Assembly: GCF_964340395.1 (NCBI RefSeq)
Contig: NC_135549.1
Coordinates: 361,001 to 425,000 of the forward strand
Direction: 5' to 3'
DNA length: 64,000 nucleotides
From: Glandiceps talaboti
Taxonomy: Eukaryota > Hemichordata > Enteropneusta > Spengelidae
The notes beneath the pieces were generated by a model, which worked only from the letters and a program-made list of their open reading frames with translations, was not told the origin of the DNA and searched no databases. Below, one piece after another: positions 49,560-62,589 of the stretch (the stretch's first letter is position 1; every line of letters starts with the position of its first letter). The translations under genes were made by a program, and so were the position numbers.

Positions 49560-49770
49560 TCATTCAGCTCAGACACTTCGATCCAAACACAGGATTTGAT
49601 TTCAAACAATCACATGCCCACTGTGATGGTAATGAGAAACAACAAATGCCTTTAAAAACTATCAATGTGATGTGACCTTTTCTACAGAAAAATAGCCTGT
49701 CTCTAGTGGGATTCGGACCCAGGACCTCCTGGCTACTAATCGCCAACTGTAACAACTACTCCACAGGAAG
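49560..49770 (-). mobile_element. tRNA-derived SINE
   Basis: On the minus strand, 'gtggagtagttgttacagtt' (A-box region) is followed by 'ggtcctgggtccgaatccca', containing a B-box-like GGGTCCGAATCCC, then a unique tail through 'gtttggatcgaagtgtct'. The tRNA fold is not completed, so I do not call a tRNA gene. Confidence 0.5.
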
Positions 49771-49800
49771 ACGGTGTTAAAAAATGTTTTTCATTGAAAT

Positions 49801-49955
49801 ATTTGAATAGGGGAGGGACATATTTTAGAGAAAGGAGATAGAGGGATGGTCATTTTTTAGTGCAACGGACATGGGGAGGGTCACACTTTATGCCACAGAC
49901 CAGGCTTGACTTTCCCTGGCTCTCACCCCTTCTAATTACTGAAGGATCCCTGACA
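49801..49955. repeat. Terminal fragment of the 9057-type TIR element
   Basis: 'ggggagggtcacacttta' and 'taattactgaaggatccctga' resemble the right end at 10000-10143 ('taaataatgaaggctccctta'). Confidence 0.45.
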
Positions 49956-50269
49956 TATAGGACACCTACTGAGGGTCTCCGGAAACTGTCCCAAGTTAAT
50001 TTTGTGTATGCCCACATGCATATGAATGTGAAATATTCCCACATGAGGTAGAACATGGATATACCCAGGGGTATACTATTTCCAAGTGTAAACATGACTA
50101 CAGATATGACGTCATTTGCAATATTACTGCAGTCTATTAGTCCAGTCAAAATAAGGTTTGAACCGGACATGATTGCAACTGAAATTATATTAGTGCATCT
50201 TACTGAGAACTTTATGCTGGACAACATATCAAGGGTCTAGAAAAATCTAAGTTGTGGAACATCGTGAAA

Positions 50270-50880
50270 ATGAGGATTTTATTAATTAGCATAATTAGCG
50301 GGAATACCGTATTCATAAAATGCTCTTTTCGCAAAAAATCTAGAAAGTAACATGTCTATAGATAGGTCTGAAAAAAACATACTGGGACCATCATTTGATG
50401 ATTCGACATCTCCTATGTCATTTACACATGCCTATTATTTCAGCTGCCAGTTTTAATCAGTTTCCTTCATATGAATAACATGTACTCTATACGTGTACAT
50501 CATTTCTAAAACAATAAGGTATGTTACACGTCTACCAGTATAGGATTGAAATGGAAAACTACCTAGTTATATCTTTTTATCATCTTCAACAAACTCATAT
50601 TAAATTATTTAAGTGTTTACTCATCAGCATGATTAATATGTATATTGTGTAAAATTATAATCAGCATATTAAAATTTGATAACATTTTAATACAAATATA
50701 TACAGGCTATATTTCATTTGATTTGCAGTACAGTGGGAAATAAATTTAGCTTGTTTGTCATCATCAAACCCCTTTCAGTAAAGTGTATCAAAGAATCTTA
50801 ATTAATTAGTAATTAGCATAATTAGCATATACAAGGTATATCAATCTCCCATGCAAGTACTATGTCTTTGGCAAGGTCTT
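50270..50880. repeat. AT-rich diverged array
   Basis: Repeated 'attaattagcataattagc' motifs at about 50280 and 50800 with related text between. Similar in character to the array at 55690. Confidence 0.4.
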
Positions 50881-52203
50881 CAAAAAACAACTTACATAGG
50901 CTACAATGGACCGTTTAATATCATCAAAACCGGTCTGGTAACTCACATTTCTGTTTTGTTATTATGCAACAGAAAATCGGGGCAATAAATGTTAGCAATT
51001 CATCTTGCCCGAAATTTCAACCCTATAGCTATTATGCATCTAACCAACAATGTTGCAAAAGTCACTACTTATATCACTGGATCACTGCGTACTTCTAATA
51101 CCAATGTATCACTATACCAATGTGTACATATTGTTCTCGCATTGTACTGATATCAAGTTAGCTTAGGAGGAACCTAATTTTCCCATACACTTTTGTGTTA
51201 TTAACTGAGTTTACTTATACTGGGGGTCGACGAGGACACGAAGATATTATGGGACGTCCATTCCCTTCATCATTCTCGTCACTAAACTAAACTGCCAAAC
51301 TCTTTCTTATAATATCGTTCTTTTGTTATAGTATTCCCATCTTCACATTTTCTGATTCAGTTCTATCAATATTATCAGTGCAAAAATATGAAACAAACAC
51401 CCCTTTTTAACACTGATATGGTTTTAAAGTATTTATAGAGTATTACAATCTTGACAAGATTAGAACTAGAAAAGGTCATTTTCGAACAAAGTTAGGAGTT
51501 CCAAATCTATCAATATCCTCAGCATTGTTTGACAATCGCACAATAATAAGCTCAATATATTAACTTCGTTCATTTAGGACAAACTCCTCCCCCTCTCCTG
51601 AACGAACGTTCACAACTACGAGATCAACACATTTATATATGATGTAAACCATGATTTTTGTAACATTGAAAAGAAAGAAAACTGAATTAAAACAATTCAT
51701 ACAGAGATGTAACAGAATCTACAAATGTTTAAATCCTCAAATGAATACTTGTCGATAGGAGTAATATGTCTGTGTTACATCTTAATGGCGCAAAATCCAA
51801 AAGAATCAAGTATAAGCCTAATTGGTGACTAGATATGAAAATACATCGTTTACTAAAAACAAGACACAGTTTAATTACAAACTGAAGTGAAGATCACGTT
51901 GTCAGTAATCTGGCTTTAAAGGCAATATAAAGGGTAGAACATGCCAATTAATAAATAGTAGAGTCAAACTTTATTGCAAAATGTAATATTCAATGTCATA
52001 GCTCAGAGTGAGAAATTAAAGTTTCAAATGGCAGGTACTGAGACAGAACAAATACAGTGCGTTCATTTAGGATGGCTAAAAATAAAGAAAACTACCTAAA
52101 ATGCACAATTGTGATAAGCAGATAATGACAACATGTTCCTACATCACCAATAACCCAAAAGACAAAGGACAGCACTGGTTAACCAACCCTATGAAGACAT
52201 ATT

Positions 52204-52206
<3 letters not shown>
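50881..52206. other. TRPC-like intron 1, no gene seen
   Basis: AT-rich sequence, no ORF with recognisable content. Confidence 0.5.
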
Positions 52207-52274
<68 letters not shown>

Positions 52275-54333
52275 GATAATTTGTAATGCGCCTCATCTCC
52301 AAAGAGCTCGAAGCGCAGAGGAAGAGTGGATACAGAAATAGTTAATGGAAATGTGAATTCAAGGTAATGTGTATTAAATAAAGTGAGAAAAACAGTTATT
52401 AGCAGTTGAAGAGGTGAGTCTTGAGAGAATGTCTGAAGGTTGACAAAGATTTGGAATGGCGGAGATCAAAAGGGAGGTGGTTCCATGAAGTAGGGCCAAT
52501 GTAAGAGAAGGATCTTTCACCAAATGTTTTGTTGACACCCTTGGAACACAGAGAAGACGAAAATCACAAGACGAGCGAAGTGGTCTTCGAGGAATGTATT
52601 GATGTAGAAGATCCGTGAGATATTGTGGGCCAATACCTACAACTGACTTGAAACAAATGGATGAAATTTTGTATTGAATACGTGAAGTGATAGGCAGCCA
52701 ATGAAGTTTTCTAAGAAGAGGTTGTACATGATCGAACTTTTTAGCTTTGCAGACAAGCCGAGCTGCAGCATTTTGTACATGCTGTAGTCTGTCAGTGAGG
52801 TGTTTAGGACAACCAGAGAGAAGAGCATTACAATAGTCTAAGCGAGACAGGATGAGTGTGGAGACAAGTGTTTGAGTGGCACTAGAAGTGAGAAAGTGAC
52901 GAATAGAGCTGATTTGTCTCAATTGAATGTAGGCGGCCTTGCATGTGCGTTGCACATGCTCGGCCATATTGAGATTGCAATCAAGTGTGACTCCAAGATT
53001 TTTTACACTTGGACTGAAAAGTATGTCCGAGTTTCCGACATGCATGGAAGGGGGAAGAGCAAGTTTAGTGGAAAGTCTAGGAGATGAGATTAGTATGACT
53101 TCTGTCTTACAGTCATTTAATTGAAGCTTATTTGCAGTCATCCACATTTTGACGTCAGTAATGCAGTTTTGCATATCTTCAATAGTTTGGTTTATGTTAT
53201 GTGGATTAGTGTCTTTATAAAGTTGGTTATCATCAGCAAAAGCATGATGATGAATTAAGTGCTTCTTGACAAGATTGAAAAGAGGATCGGTGTAAAGAAC
53301 GAATAAGACAGGACCAAGGACTGAGCCTTGGGGAACACCAAAGGAGAGGGGTGATGCATTTGACTGGAAACCATTTATCGTGACTATTTGAGTTCTTTCA
53401 GAAAGATAAGAGTTAAACCAGGATAGGGCAGATTCTGTGATACCACAAGTGTGTTGAAGTCATTTAAGGAGAATATTATGATCAATGGTGTCAAATGCAG
53501 CCGACAGGTCTAAGAGAGTAAGAAGAGTGATTTTACCGTTGTCAATGGCAGTTAAAAGATCATTTATGATTTTAAGACGGGCAGTTTCAGTGCTGTGGTA
53601 AGGCCTGTAAACAGATTGGAGAGGATTAGGGAGATTATTAGAATCATTTAACTGTAAGAGAACTATTCGTTCAATTACTTTAGAGAGAAATGGAAGGTTA
53701 AAAACAGGGCGATAGTTTTTCAAATCGTTTCTTCAACAATGGTTTTACAAGAGCATTTTTGAAGATAGATGGAAATGTACCAGATGAAAGAGAATGATTG
53801 ATAACTAATGTAATGTGTGGTAACAGGACATCTAAGCATTCAATTAACAGGTTAGTTGGCATAGGATCAAGATCACATGTCTTAGCAACAGAACCCAAGA
53901 TGACCTTCTTCACAACTTCTGCATCAACAGGTTTGAAACAACCGAGAGGTTGACCCTGAAAGCAATGCTCAGTACACATAGGTTGATGGGCATTTTGGGT
54001 GTCAAGATTAGATCGTATAGCTTTAACTTTATCATTGAAGAAGTCAACAAAACGCTCAGGTTGTTCAATTGCTGGAAATATTGTTGGGGTGGGAGAAGCT
54101 TTCTTACTCCCAAGCAACCGATTTGTGATACTGAACAATTGCTTTGCTGATCTGCTTTCACTAATTTGTTTAGAGTAATAATTGGTCTTTGCTGAATGAA
54201 CTAAGTTTGTCACAGTTCTCTTTGCATGGTTGTATATCTGTTTATGAATTTCAAGTCCAGTTTTATGGACATGCATACAATCCCATGTAGTGGACACAAA
54301 CGATGACGGGATATTGATAGAATCGAGAGGCAT
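52207..54333 (-). pseudogene. CR1/L2-type LINE reverse transcriptase, 5'-truncated
   Basis: Read on the minus strand, frames 54333-53698, 53723-53460 and about 53450-52374 form one ORF2. Its parts are a linker with 'LDPMPTNLLIECLDVLLPHI', 'RPVFNLPFLSKVIERIVLLQ', 'LLTLLDLSAAFDTIDHNILL' (first catalytic Asp), 'LSFGVPQGSVLGPVLF', the FADD box (HHHAFADDNQLY) and a thumb/C-terminal part ending NCFSHFI. A frameshift near 53710 and a stop near 53460 break it, and the endonuclease domain is missing. The 3' end is an (ATT)n tail (52207-52275 on plus) after a GC-rich 3' UTR, as in L2/CR1 elements. Dead on arrival or decayed. Confidence 0.82.
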
Positions 54334-55540
54334 TTTTCCTCTGAGAGATACACAAACTATTGGGAAGAAGACAACAAGGTTTAGAAAAACAGCATCTCAA
54401 ATACTGCCAGCGTCAAGGCTATATACTTATGGTTTAGCCTACGATTGGAACCAGAAATCATCTCTAAACGATCATTTGTACATATATGGTGTTCAAAAAC
54501 CACACAGTGAAGACAGAATTTTATCCTTACACAAAATAGTATGTCTGAATATTATAAAACAAAACCACAATCCATGAATGGTACTCCCGCTCGGGTTTGA
54601 CAGGTTTAACAACTTAATGATGATGTCCATCTGCTTTTTAAGGTCAAGACCCATCGAGAGACATACCACTTGCACACTTTGAAGCGAAATAAACTTCTGA
54701 ACATCGTGAAGATAATTACATTGATTAATTAATTAATTAACTATCATAATGTGATTGAACGGTAATTCTTCACTTCCAGACCTACCCATACACATGTTAC
54801 TTGCCTGGAGTTTTAAACAAATGATATTTCATGAATATTATATTTTCACTAATTAAGAAACGTCAGTTTCGCCATGGTCCACCACTTAGATTTTCGGAGA
54901 CTTTTGATATGTTCAAAATAAAATGCATTAAAAGAATATTCAGAAAAAAACCACCGCTTCAAATGGCATTATGCCCCTTAAAAATATTGATACTCGTTTT
55001 ACATTTACAATAAATGTCTCTAAAATGGCAGGCACTGTAACTTTACGGTCTTTGCTGGATCATGAAATTTGATCTTAAACGCTGTCATTATCAGTACATT
55101 CCCAATTTGGTGGCAAGTTCTGCTTCACGTAAACATATAAACGGTTTTTGATGAATATACGATGTTCTAGCTTCGAGGTCAGTGATATGATATGACACTT
55201 GTGTCTCTATAAATCAATTTTTGCATCTGGCTGTTTGCAGTATCAGTTTAGCGCTGTTCTACCCTCATATTTACTACTGTGTAATATTTATAGTTTAGTC
55301 AAGTGGCAAAACCCTTATTCAAAACATACCTAGCACAATGTTCTGAAATAAATATCAATATAGTTTATTTTAAAACGTGATAGGCCTGAGTAAAAATATG
55401 TAACTTCAATGTTCTTGTTGTCGTAGATGCTCAAATAATTACATAACTAAATTAAAAAATTGGATGACAATACATTATAAGTCATCGGTCTCTGAAGGCG
55501 TTAAAAATGCAATGATCTTACGGGAGGTCATGTTATGCTA
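54334..55540. other. TRPC-like intron 1, no gene seen
   Basis: AT-rich. The 95-codon plus ORF 54290-54577 runs out of the LINE edge and has no domain. An (ATTA)n run lies near 54722. Confidence 0.45.
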
Positions 55541-55592
<52 letters not shown>

Positions 55593-55660
55593 GTGTGTGT
55601 TTGTGTTCGTTTGTGTGTGTATGTATGTGTCTGTCTTTGTATGTATGTCTGTGGACATAT
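55541..55660. repeat. (CTGT)n and GT-rich microsatellite
   Basis: CTGT units to about 55588, then TGTG/TATG units. Confidence 0.9.
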
Positions 55661-55689
55661 CTCAACAACTACTGCATCGATTCTAATGA

Positions 55690-56560
55690 AACTTACTACA
55701 AATCTTCGATATACTAATCATAAGAATTGATTAGATTTAGATTAGATGAACATTAATTAGTAATTTGCATAATTGATTAGGCTATATCTTAAGAATGTAC
55801 GCTTCAAATTCAGCATAATTTGGTACATGTATTTCACCATAAAAACGCATATGTCGTATACAGTTTGTTCATGTAACTTATAGTTTCATGAATAATTTGC
55901 ATAATCAATTATTTACAGTAATTATGCTATATCTTAAGAATTCACACTTCAAATTCCACAACATTTGGTACATACATCAATCATAACAAAGCACATGTGT
56001 CCTATATAAAGTATGTTTGCATATTATTAATTTGCATAATAAATTATTTTCGGTAATTAAGCTTTAGAATGCAAGCTAATTTCACATATTTTGGTACGTA
56101 CTACATACATCAACCATAACAATGCGCGCACATAATATGAAGTTTGTCGACATAGCTTTTAATTTTAATGAGTAATTTGCATAATTAATTATTTTCAGTA
56201 ATACCTTAACATGGCACACTTCAAATTCCAGATAATTTGGCATATACATCAACCATAACAAATCACATGTGTTAGTTGTAGTTTCTATGTAGTTTTTAAG
56301 TGTGATGTGTAATTTGCATAAATAGTCATTTTTGATAATTAGGTAATGTCTTTAACCTTTAAATTTAGATAATTTAGTATATGCATTGATGGTAAAGAAG
56401 TACATGTCATGTTGTATCCTTACAGCTTCCTGATGTAGCTTATAATCGTAATGGTTAATTTGCATAAATAATGATTTTTCGATAATTAGGCAATATCTTA
56501 AGTATACAAGCTCCACATTTCATATAGTTTCATATAATTGATTTTCCAATTATGAGCTAC
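55690..56560. repeat. Diverged tandem array, unit 132-146 bp, with octamer motifs
   Basis: Six copies of AATTTGCAT begin at 55762, 55894, 56029, 56174, 56311 and 56457. Each is followed by 'aattaggc...atatcttaag' and 'cttcaaattccagataattt', then 'acatcaaccataacaa'. The copies are strongly diverged. Confidence 0.65.
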
Positions 56561-57015
56561 ATCTTATATAGCTCAGAAGCATTCCAACAATGTCTGTAAG
56601 ATCAAAAATCTATGGTTTTGTCCTTACAGGAGGCACTCAGTTTGAACCTGGTGTAGTACGTGTTGGTTATACACGCAATGGAGAACATCTGTGACATATC
56701 GGTACATGGAACGCTGATTATCAGTGTCCCCCAGTCGCAGACATGCAATAAAAATATGGCTTCACAAAATCGTATACATCTTTCATATCATATCGATTGA
56801 ATACCTTTGTAGAACTTTGAGAGTGTTTTGTCTGTTTACATTTGTACGATTACCCATTTTGATCATCTACATAGTATAATTTGTCTGTCTGTCTGTCTGT
56901 CTTTTTATAGTCACAGGAAAAGAGAGCAAAGAGTAAAGTTGTCAATTTAATCATGGCGACCCCTTTCCACTTGATAAGCAAGTAAATTTATTTTGCACTT
57001 CCCTCCTTCTTCTAG

Positions 57016-57143
57016 ATTTGGTGAAAGTGTTACTGGACAAAGGACTTGATATCGACGATTCACTTCTACACGCAGTCGATGTGCAATCATCGCATGCGGT
57101 TCAACTTATCTGTGAAAGTCTAAAACATCGTGGCCAAATACAG
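57016..57143 (+). CDS. TRPC-like cation channel, exon 2
   Basis: 128 bp, preceded by 'ccttcttctag' and followed by GTAAGC. It completes codon GAT (Asp86) and encodes LVKVLLDKGLDIDDSLLHAV, then VQSSHAVQLICESLKHRG, and ends in phase 0. This is the third ankyrin-type helix pair of the TRPC N-terminus (family pattern LL...VxDALLxAI...AVELLL). It has no ATG and is short. Phases link it cleanly to exons at 33079 and 63601. Confidence 0.85.
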
Positions 57144-57209
57144 GTAAGCTTTGTCTTCATTGGGGTCATGGTTTCCTGTGCATCCTAGTAATTCACACGT
57201 ATGTTGATA

Positions 57210-59690
57210 ATATCGCTGGTGCTGCTAGCTGTTCGTATATCTTGTTATTACAAGGGGATTGTATATCTTGTGTTACGATCTTACTAGGTGTTTGTATCTC
57301 TGGTGTTAAAAGGTGAGTCGCATTTCTGATGTTTGAAGTTCGAATCTCTGGTGTTACAAGGTATTTGTATCTCTATTGTAATATGGGGATTGAATTTCTG
57401 TTGTGACAATGTGATCGTATCTCTGTTGTGATAAGAGGTTTGTATCTCTTGTGACAAGGGGTTTGTATCTCTTGTGATAAGGGGTTTGTATCTCTCTTGT
57501 CACAAGGGGTTTGTATCTCTCTTGTCACAAGGGGTGTGTATCTATTGTGCCAAGGGGTTTGTATATATTGTGCCAAGGGGTTTGTACCTCTGTTGTGACA
57601 CGGGGACAAGGGTTTTTGTATCTCTGTTGTCACAAGGGGTTTGTATCTCTCTTGTGACAAGGAGTTTGTATCTCTCTTGTCACAATGGGTTTGTATCTCT
57701 ATTGTGACAAGAGTTTGTATCTCTATTGTGACAAGGGGACAAGGGTTTTTGTATCTCTCTTGTGACAAGGGGTTTGTATCTCTCTTGTGATAAGGAGACA
57801 ATGGTTTTTGTATCTCTTGTCACAAGGGGTTTGTATCTCTCTTGTGACAAGGGGTTTGTATCTCTATTGTGACAAGGGGACAAGGGTTTTTGTATCTCTA
57901 TTGTGACAAGGGGTCTGTATCTCTGTTGTCACAAGGGGTTTGTATCTCTGTTGAGACAACGGGTTTGTATCTCTGTTGTGACAAGGGGTTTGTATCTCTG
58001 TTGTGACAAGGGGTTTGTATCTCTGTTGTGTCAAGTGGTTTGTATCTCTGTTGTGACAAGGGGACAAGGGTTTTTGTATCTCTGTTGTGACAAGGGGTTT
58101 GCATTGCTATTATGACAAGGGGTTTGTATCTCTGTTGTGACAAGGGGTTTGTATCTCTGTTGTGTCAAGTGGTTTGTATCTCTTGTGACAAGGGGTTTGT
58201 ATCTCTTGTGACAAGGGGTTTGTATCTCTGTTGTGACAAGGGGACAAGGGTTTTTGTATCTCTGTTGTCACAAGGGGTTTGTATCTCTATTGTGACAACG
58301 GGTTTGTATCTCTATTGTGACAAGGGGTTTGTATCTCTATTGTGACAAGGGGTTTGTATCTCTGTTGTGACAAGGGTTTTTGTATCTCTGTTGTCACAAG
58401 GGGTTTGTATCTCTGTTGTGTCAAGTGGTTTGTATCTCATGTGACAAGGGGTTTGTATCTCTGTTGAGTCAAGTGGTTTGAATCTTTTGTGACAAGGGGT
58501 TTTTGTATCGCTCTTGTGACAAGGGGTTTGTATCTCTATTTTGACAAGGGGACAAGGGTTTTTGTATCTCTGTTGTCACAAGGGGTGTGTATCTCTCTTG
58601 TGAAAAGGAGTTTGTATCTCTGTTGTCACAATGGGTTTGTATCTCTATTGTGACAAGCGGTTTGTATCTCTATTGTGACAAGGGGACAAGGGTTTTTGTA
58701 TCTCTCTTGTGACAAGGGGTTTGTATCTCTCTTGTGACAAGGGGACAAGGGTTTTTGTATCTCTGTTGTGACAAGGGGTTTGTATCTCTTGTGACAAGGA
58801 GTTTGTATCTCTGTTGTCACAATGGGTTTGTATCTCTATTGTGACAAGGGGTTTGTATCTCTATTGTGACAAGGGGACAAGGGTTTTTGTATCTCTGTTG
58901 TCACAAGGGGTTTGTATTGCTATTGTGACAAGGGGTTTGTATCTCTGTTGTGTCAAGTGGTTTGTATCTCTCGTGACAAGGGGTTTGTATCTCTCTTGTG
59001 ACAAGGGGTTTGTATCTCTGTTGCGATAAGGGGTTTGTATCTCTTGTGACAAGGGGTTTGTATCTCTGTTTTGAAAAGGGAACAAGGGTTTTTGTATCTC
59101 TCTTGTGATAAGGGGACAAGGGTTTTTGTATCTCTGTTGTGACAAGGGGTTTGTATCTTGTGACAAGGAGTTTGTATCTCTGTTGTCACAAGGGGTTTGT
59201 ATCTCTGCTGTGACAAGGGGTTTGTATCTATGTTGTGTCATGTGGTTTGTATCTCTGTTGTGACAAGGGGACAAGGGTTTTTGTATCTCCGTTGTCACAA
59301 GGGGTTTGTATTGCTATTATGACAAGGGGTTTGTATCTCTGTTGTGACAAGGGGTTTGTATCTCTGTTGTGTCAAGTGGTTTGTATCTCTCGTGACAAGG
59401 GGTTTGTATCTCTCTTGTGACAAGGGGTTTGTATCTCTGTTGTGATAAGGGGTTTGTATCTCTTGTGACAAGGGGTTTGTATCTCTGTTGTGACAAGGGG
59501 ACAAGGGTTATTGTATCTCTGTTGTGACAAGGGGGTTGTATCTCTGTTGTGACAAGGGTTTGTATCTCTGTTGTGACAAGGGGTTTGTATCTCTGTTGTG
59601 GCAAGGGTTTGTATCTCAGTTGTGACAAGGGGCTCGTATTTCTGTTGTATCAAGGGATCGAACTTTGTGTGTTGCAAGGGGTTAATATTG
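57210..59690. repeat. Minisatellite, 25-bp unit, about 90 copies
   Basis: Unit 'gacaaggggtttgtatctct' plus 'gttgt', with variants carrying 'gggacaagggtttttgtatc'. The edges are degenerate (from about 57210) and the centre is homogeneous. It begins about 70 bp after the exon 2 donor. Many ORFs on both strands follow from the repeat and are not genes. Confidence 0.93.
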
Positions 59691-60328
59691 GGTAATACAG
59701 TCGGAATAGTAATTTTAATCTTCAAATTAAAAATGTTATTTATGATTTTCATTCGTTTCATGTAAGAAGATGCAAAATAAAAAGTTCATCATAGTCCACT
59801 AATCTCATATGTAGCTATTGAATTATCACAGAGTTAGCAATGAAAACTCATACTAAACGTATGGTACAGATGATGAAATGCACTGTCATCTAAAATATTG
59901 TTATTTTAGCTAATATTTATGTGAATTACCAATGTTAAGTATTTTTATCTTACATAACCCGTTGAACTGTCCCCGACTTACAACAATGAACAATGAATAG
60001 CTAACATATGGTATGATAATTAACATGATACCATTACATACAATGCAATCCCAAAATAACAATTTTATTGAATATTAACATAACAATACGAGTGGAAAAT
60101 ATTCAGCAATTTGTTTATGTAACTCATTGAACTGTCGTTGAGTTGCAATAATGAAAACTCTTATGAAACATACGGCAGTTATTAACCATTTGTCATATTC
60201 ATGTAATCTAAACGTAATTTAAGGGAATATTTTCATAAAATGCTAAAGGGAAAATTTCAATCTCGAACTCAAATTTCTATTTCAAAATGTCACTATGATG
60301 AAGGAGGTCAAAGTTAGCTAATATGTAA
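59691..60328. other. TRPC-like intron 2, no gene seen
   Basis: AT-rich, with two diverged copies of a block containing 'cattgaactgtc...gagttgcaataatgaaaact' (about 59830, 59960 and 60125). Confidence 0.45.
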
Positions 60329-60605
60329 AATTAACCACCCTACCTGGGGTAGTTTGTTATGCTGAGTTCAAAAAAGGGGGTCATTTTATGAACATCTGTT
60401 GCCATGGTAACCAAATGACCATAATATGTTAATCATTTTTCCTAAAAATGTGACATAAAACATTGAAAAAAATCAAATTTAGTGAATAAATTTCCATCTT
60501 TTTGGCATGTATGAGTTAGTGCTACCTGGTGTAACATAAATTGTATGAAATTGGATAGCTGTTTCCATGGAAACATGGTAGATGTGAAAAGTATGTTTTC
60601 GTTAT
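60329..60605 (+). repeat. Family D repeat, copy 2
   Basis: 'ctggggtagtttgttatgct', 'gttgccatggtaaccaaatg' and 'ttggcatgtatgagttagtg' match copy 1 at 24350. Confidence 0.7.
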
Positions 60606-60639
60606 ATACACATACATCTCACATTATAAATCTGATACA

Positions 60640-60880
60640 TATCTTTCAAAAAAGTGGTCATTTAATGAACATCAGTTGCCCTGGTGACCAAAATAACCAT
60701 ATTGTGTGGATTTAAAAAAAAAAATTGACATAAAACTCTTTTAAAAATTAAAATTTAGGAAAAAACATCCTTGCTGTTGGCATGTACGAGTTCGTGATAT
60801 CTGTTATAACAAAGTTTCATGATTTTTGAAATTATCTGTATCAAACTTAAACAATTCTAAAACTTTAAAATGGATACAAT
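60640..60880 (+). repeat. Family D repeat, copy 3
   Basis: 'caaaaaagtggtcatttaat', 'cagttgccctggtgacc' and 'ttggcatgtacgagttcgtg' follow the family order; the start is missing. Confidence 0.6.
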
Positions 60881-61599
60881 AATATACAAATACCTAAAAT
60901 ATCAGCAGTCCTTGAGAATTCGATCTACGCAACTAGGTTCATATTATGTGTGTGTGCGGTACACACACGACATACAAGTGGGGTATATGCATAGACAATA
61001 ATAGAAACAAACTCACTATCCTAACTATTGTTCACCTGAAGTTGCTGAACGGTGAGGAATAATCATTAATTTACAGGAAGTTGCTGAAATCACTGATAAC
61101 ACCGATGACTTAAACACAGCATGGGCATTGCAAATATTTCTTTTTAGGCATTTCATAGATGAATGTTATTGCAGTGTTTTTAAGGCTGGTAAGCATGTAA
61201 ATGTTACTACAATACTGTATCAATTTACTACAATACTGGAGTTCCCTGTGGGTGTGGCCCATGATCAAAATGAAATGACAGAAAATATATGTAAAATGAC
61301 TTGAAAATCGTGTTTTAACTAATAAAGAAGGCAAGTTAGCTTCATAAAATGTAGTCAATATGATAGTATTTTTTTGGATGATAATGCGTAGTCAGATTGT
61401 ATGTCTTGCTTTCCAGCAGAGTAGTAGTACAGAGAGCGGATCGTTTTTATTTTGATACATAACATATACCCTTGTCGATGTCGCAATCAATGTACTAAAA
61501 AGACGCAACACTTATGTTGCAATTCAGTTTTGCCATTGTTCTGTCTACTGCATCGTATGCACCTCGTCCTAATATGTTTTATTATAAATCTGATAAATA

Positions 61600-61960
61600 T
61601 ATTTTTATAAATATCTTTTTATTTGCACATTGACCCCACTACCAAGGGTAGTTTGTCCTGCAGTGTTCAAAAAAGTGGTCATTTTAATGAACAACAGTTG
61701 CCATTGTAACCAAAATACCCATATTATGTGAATTTTTGAAAAATTAGACATAAAATACTTTTAAAAATTCAAATTTAGGAAAAAACATCATTGTTGTTGG
61801 CATGTACTAGTTGGTGATATCTGTTGATATCAGGTGTAACAAAGTTTCATGATTTTTGAAATTATCTGTATCAAACTTAAGGTAAGCAATGCTAAAACTC
61901 TAAAATCGCCTGAATAAATTGTAAATACCTAAAATACCAGCAGTCCTTGAGAATTCCATC
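61600..61960 (+). repeat. Family D repeat, copy 4
   Basis: 'caagggtagtttgtcctgca', 'caacagttgccattgtaacc' and 'ttggcatgtactagttggtg'. Its right half shares extra text with the region after copy 3 ('accagcagtccttgagaatt'). Confidence 0.65.
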
Positions 61961-62589
61961 TACGCAGCTAGGGTCAGTCTTTTATCACAAAATCTTCAAA
62001 GTAAGTGTACACATACATTTGAGTACAAGTTGACATGATCGTTGACTCCATACTGTATATTATTGTTTGTACTTGGATTTTATCCAATAAAATATCGTCT
62101 GCTTTAAATTCTCCAACTCAACTGACAACACGATTTGCGTATATGCGTACATACATGTACGTATTTCCGGGTCCCAGTGACACGTGCCAAATTCAAACGA
62201 TAAGGACACTGAATATAGTTGGGGATCACAGTATCATCGATCATTACAGGAATATCAATATTATTATCCAGAATTTCTCAGTTGTGAAGGCGTGAGGCTT
62301 GCTGACCAGTGCAGTGTTATAAAGATGGCGACTATTATACTGTGTGCATGCAAGTCGACGGACGTCACTAGAATGTAACACAATGTAGCAATATATAGCT
62401 ATCACACAAATCACGCATGTCACGTGCACTGCACGCACGGTGTATGCAATGCAGTGGTACGCGGTGTGCGGTAGACACATCATATACACAAGCAAGATAG
62501 ACAATGAAAGTAACCAACTCACTAGCCTATTGTTTACATGACTTTGCCGAACGACTAGGAATAATCATTAATTTACACGAAGTTGACTT

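Noticed and set aside
49690-49770. Possible tRNA gene on minus
   Set aside because: A/B-box-like segments exist but acceptor and anticodon arms do not close; better read as a SINE head.
56624-56760. Exon-like stretch after 'gtccttacag'
   Set aside because: The frame closes quickly, it does not resemble a TRPC segment, and TRPC phases already join 33334 to 57016 without it.
57373-59761. Many ORFs with NRDTNPLSQ-type or LYLCCDKG-type repeats
   Set aside because: 25-bp minisatellite read in different frames on both strands.
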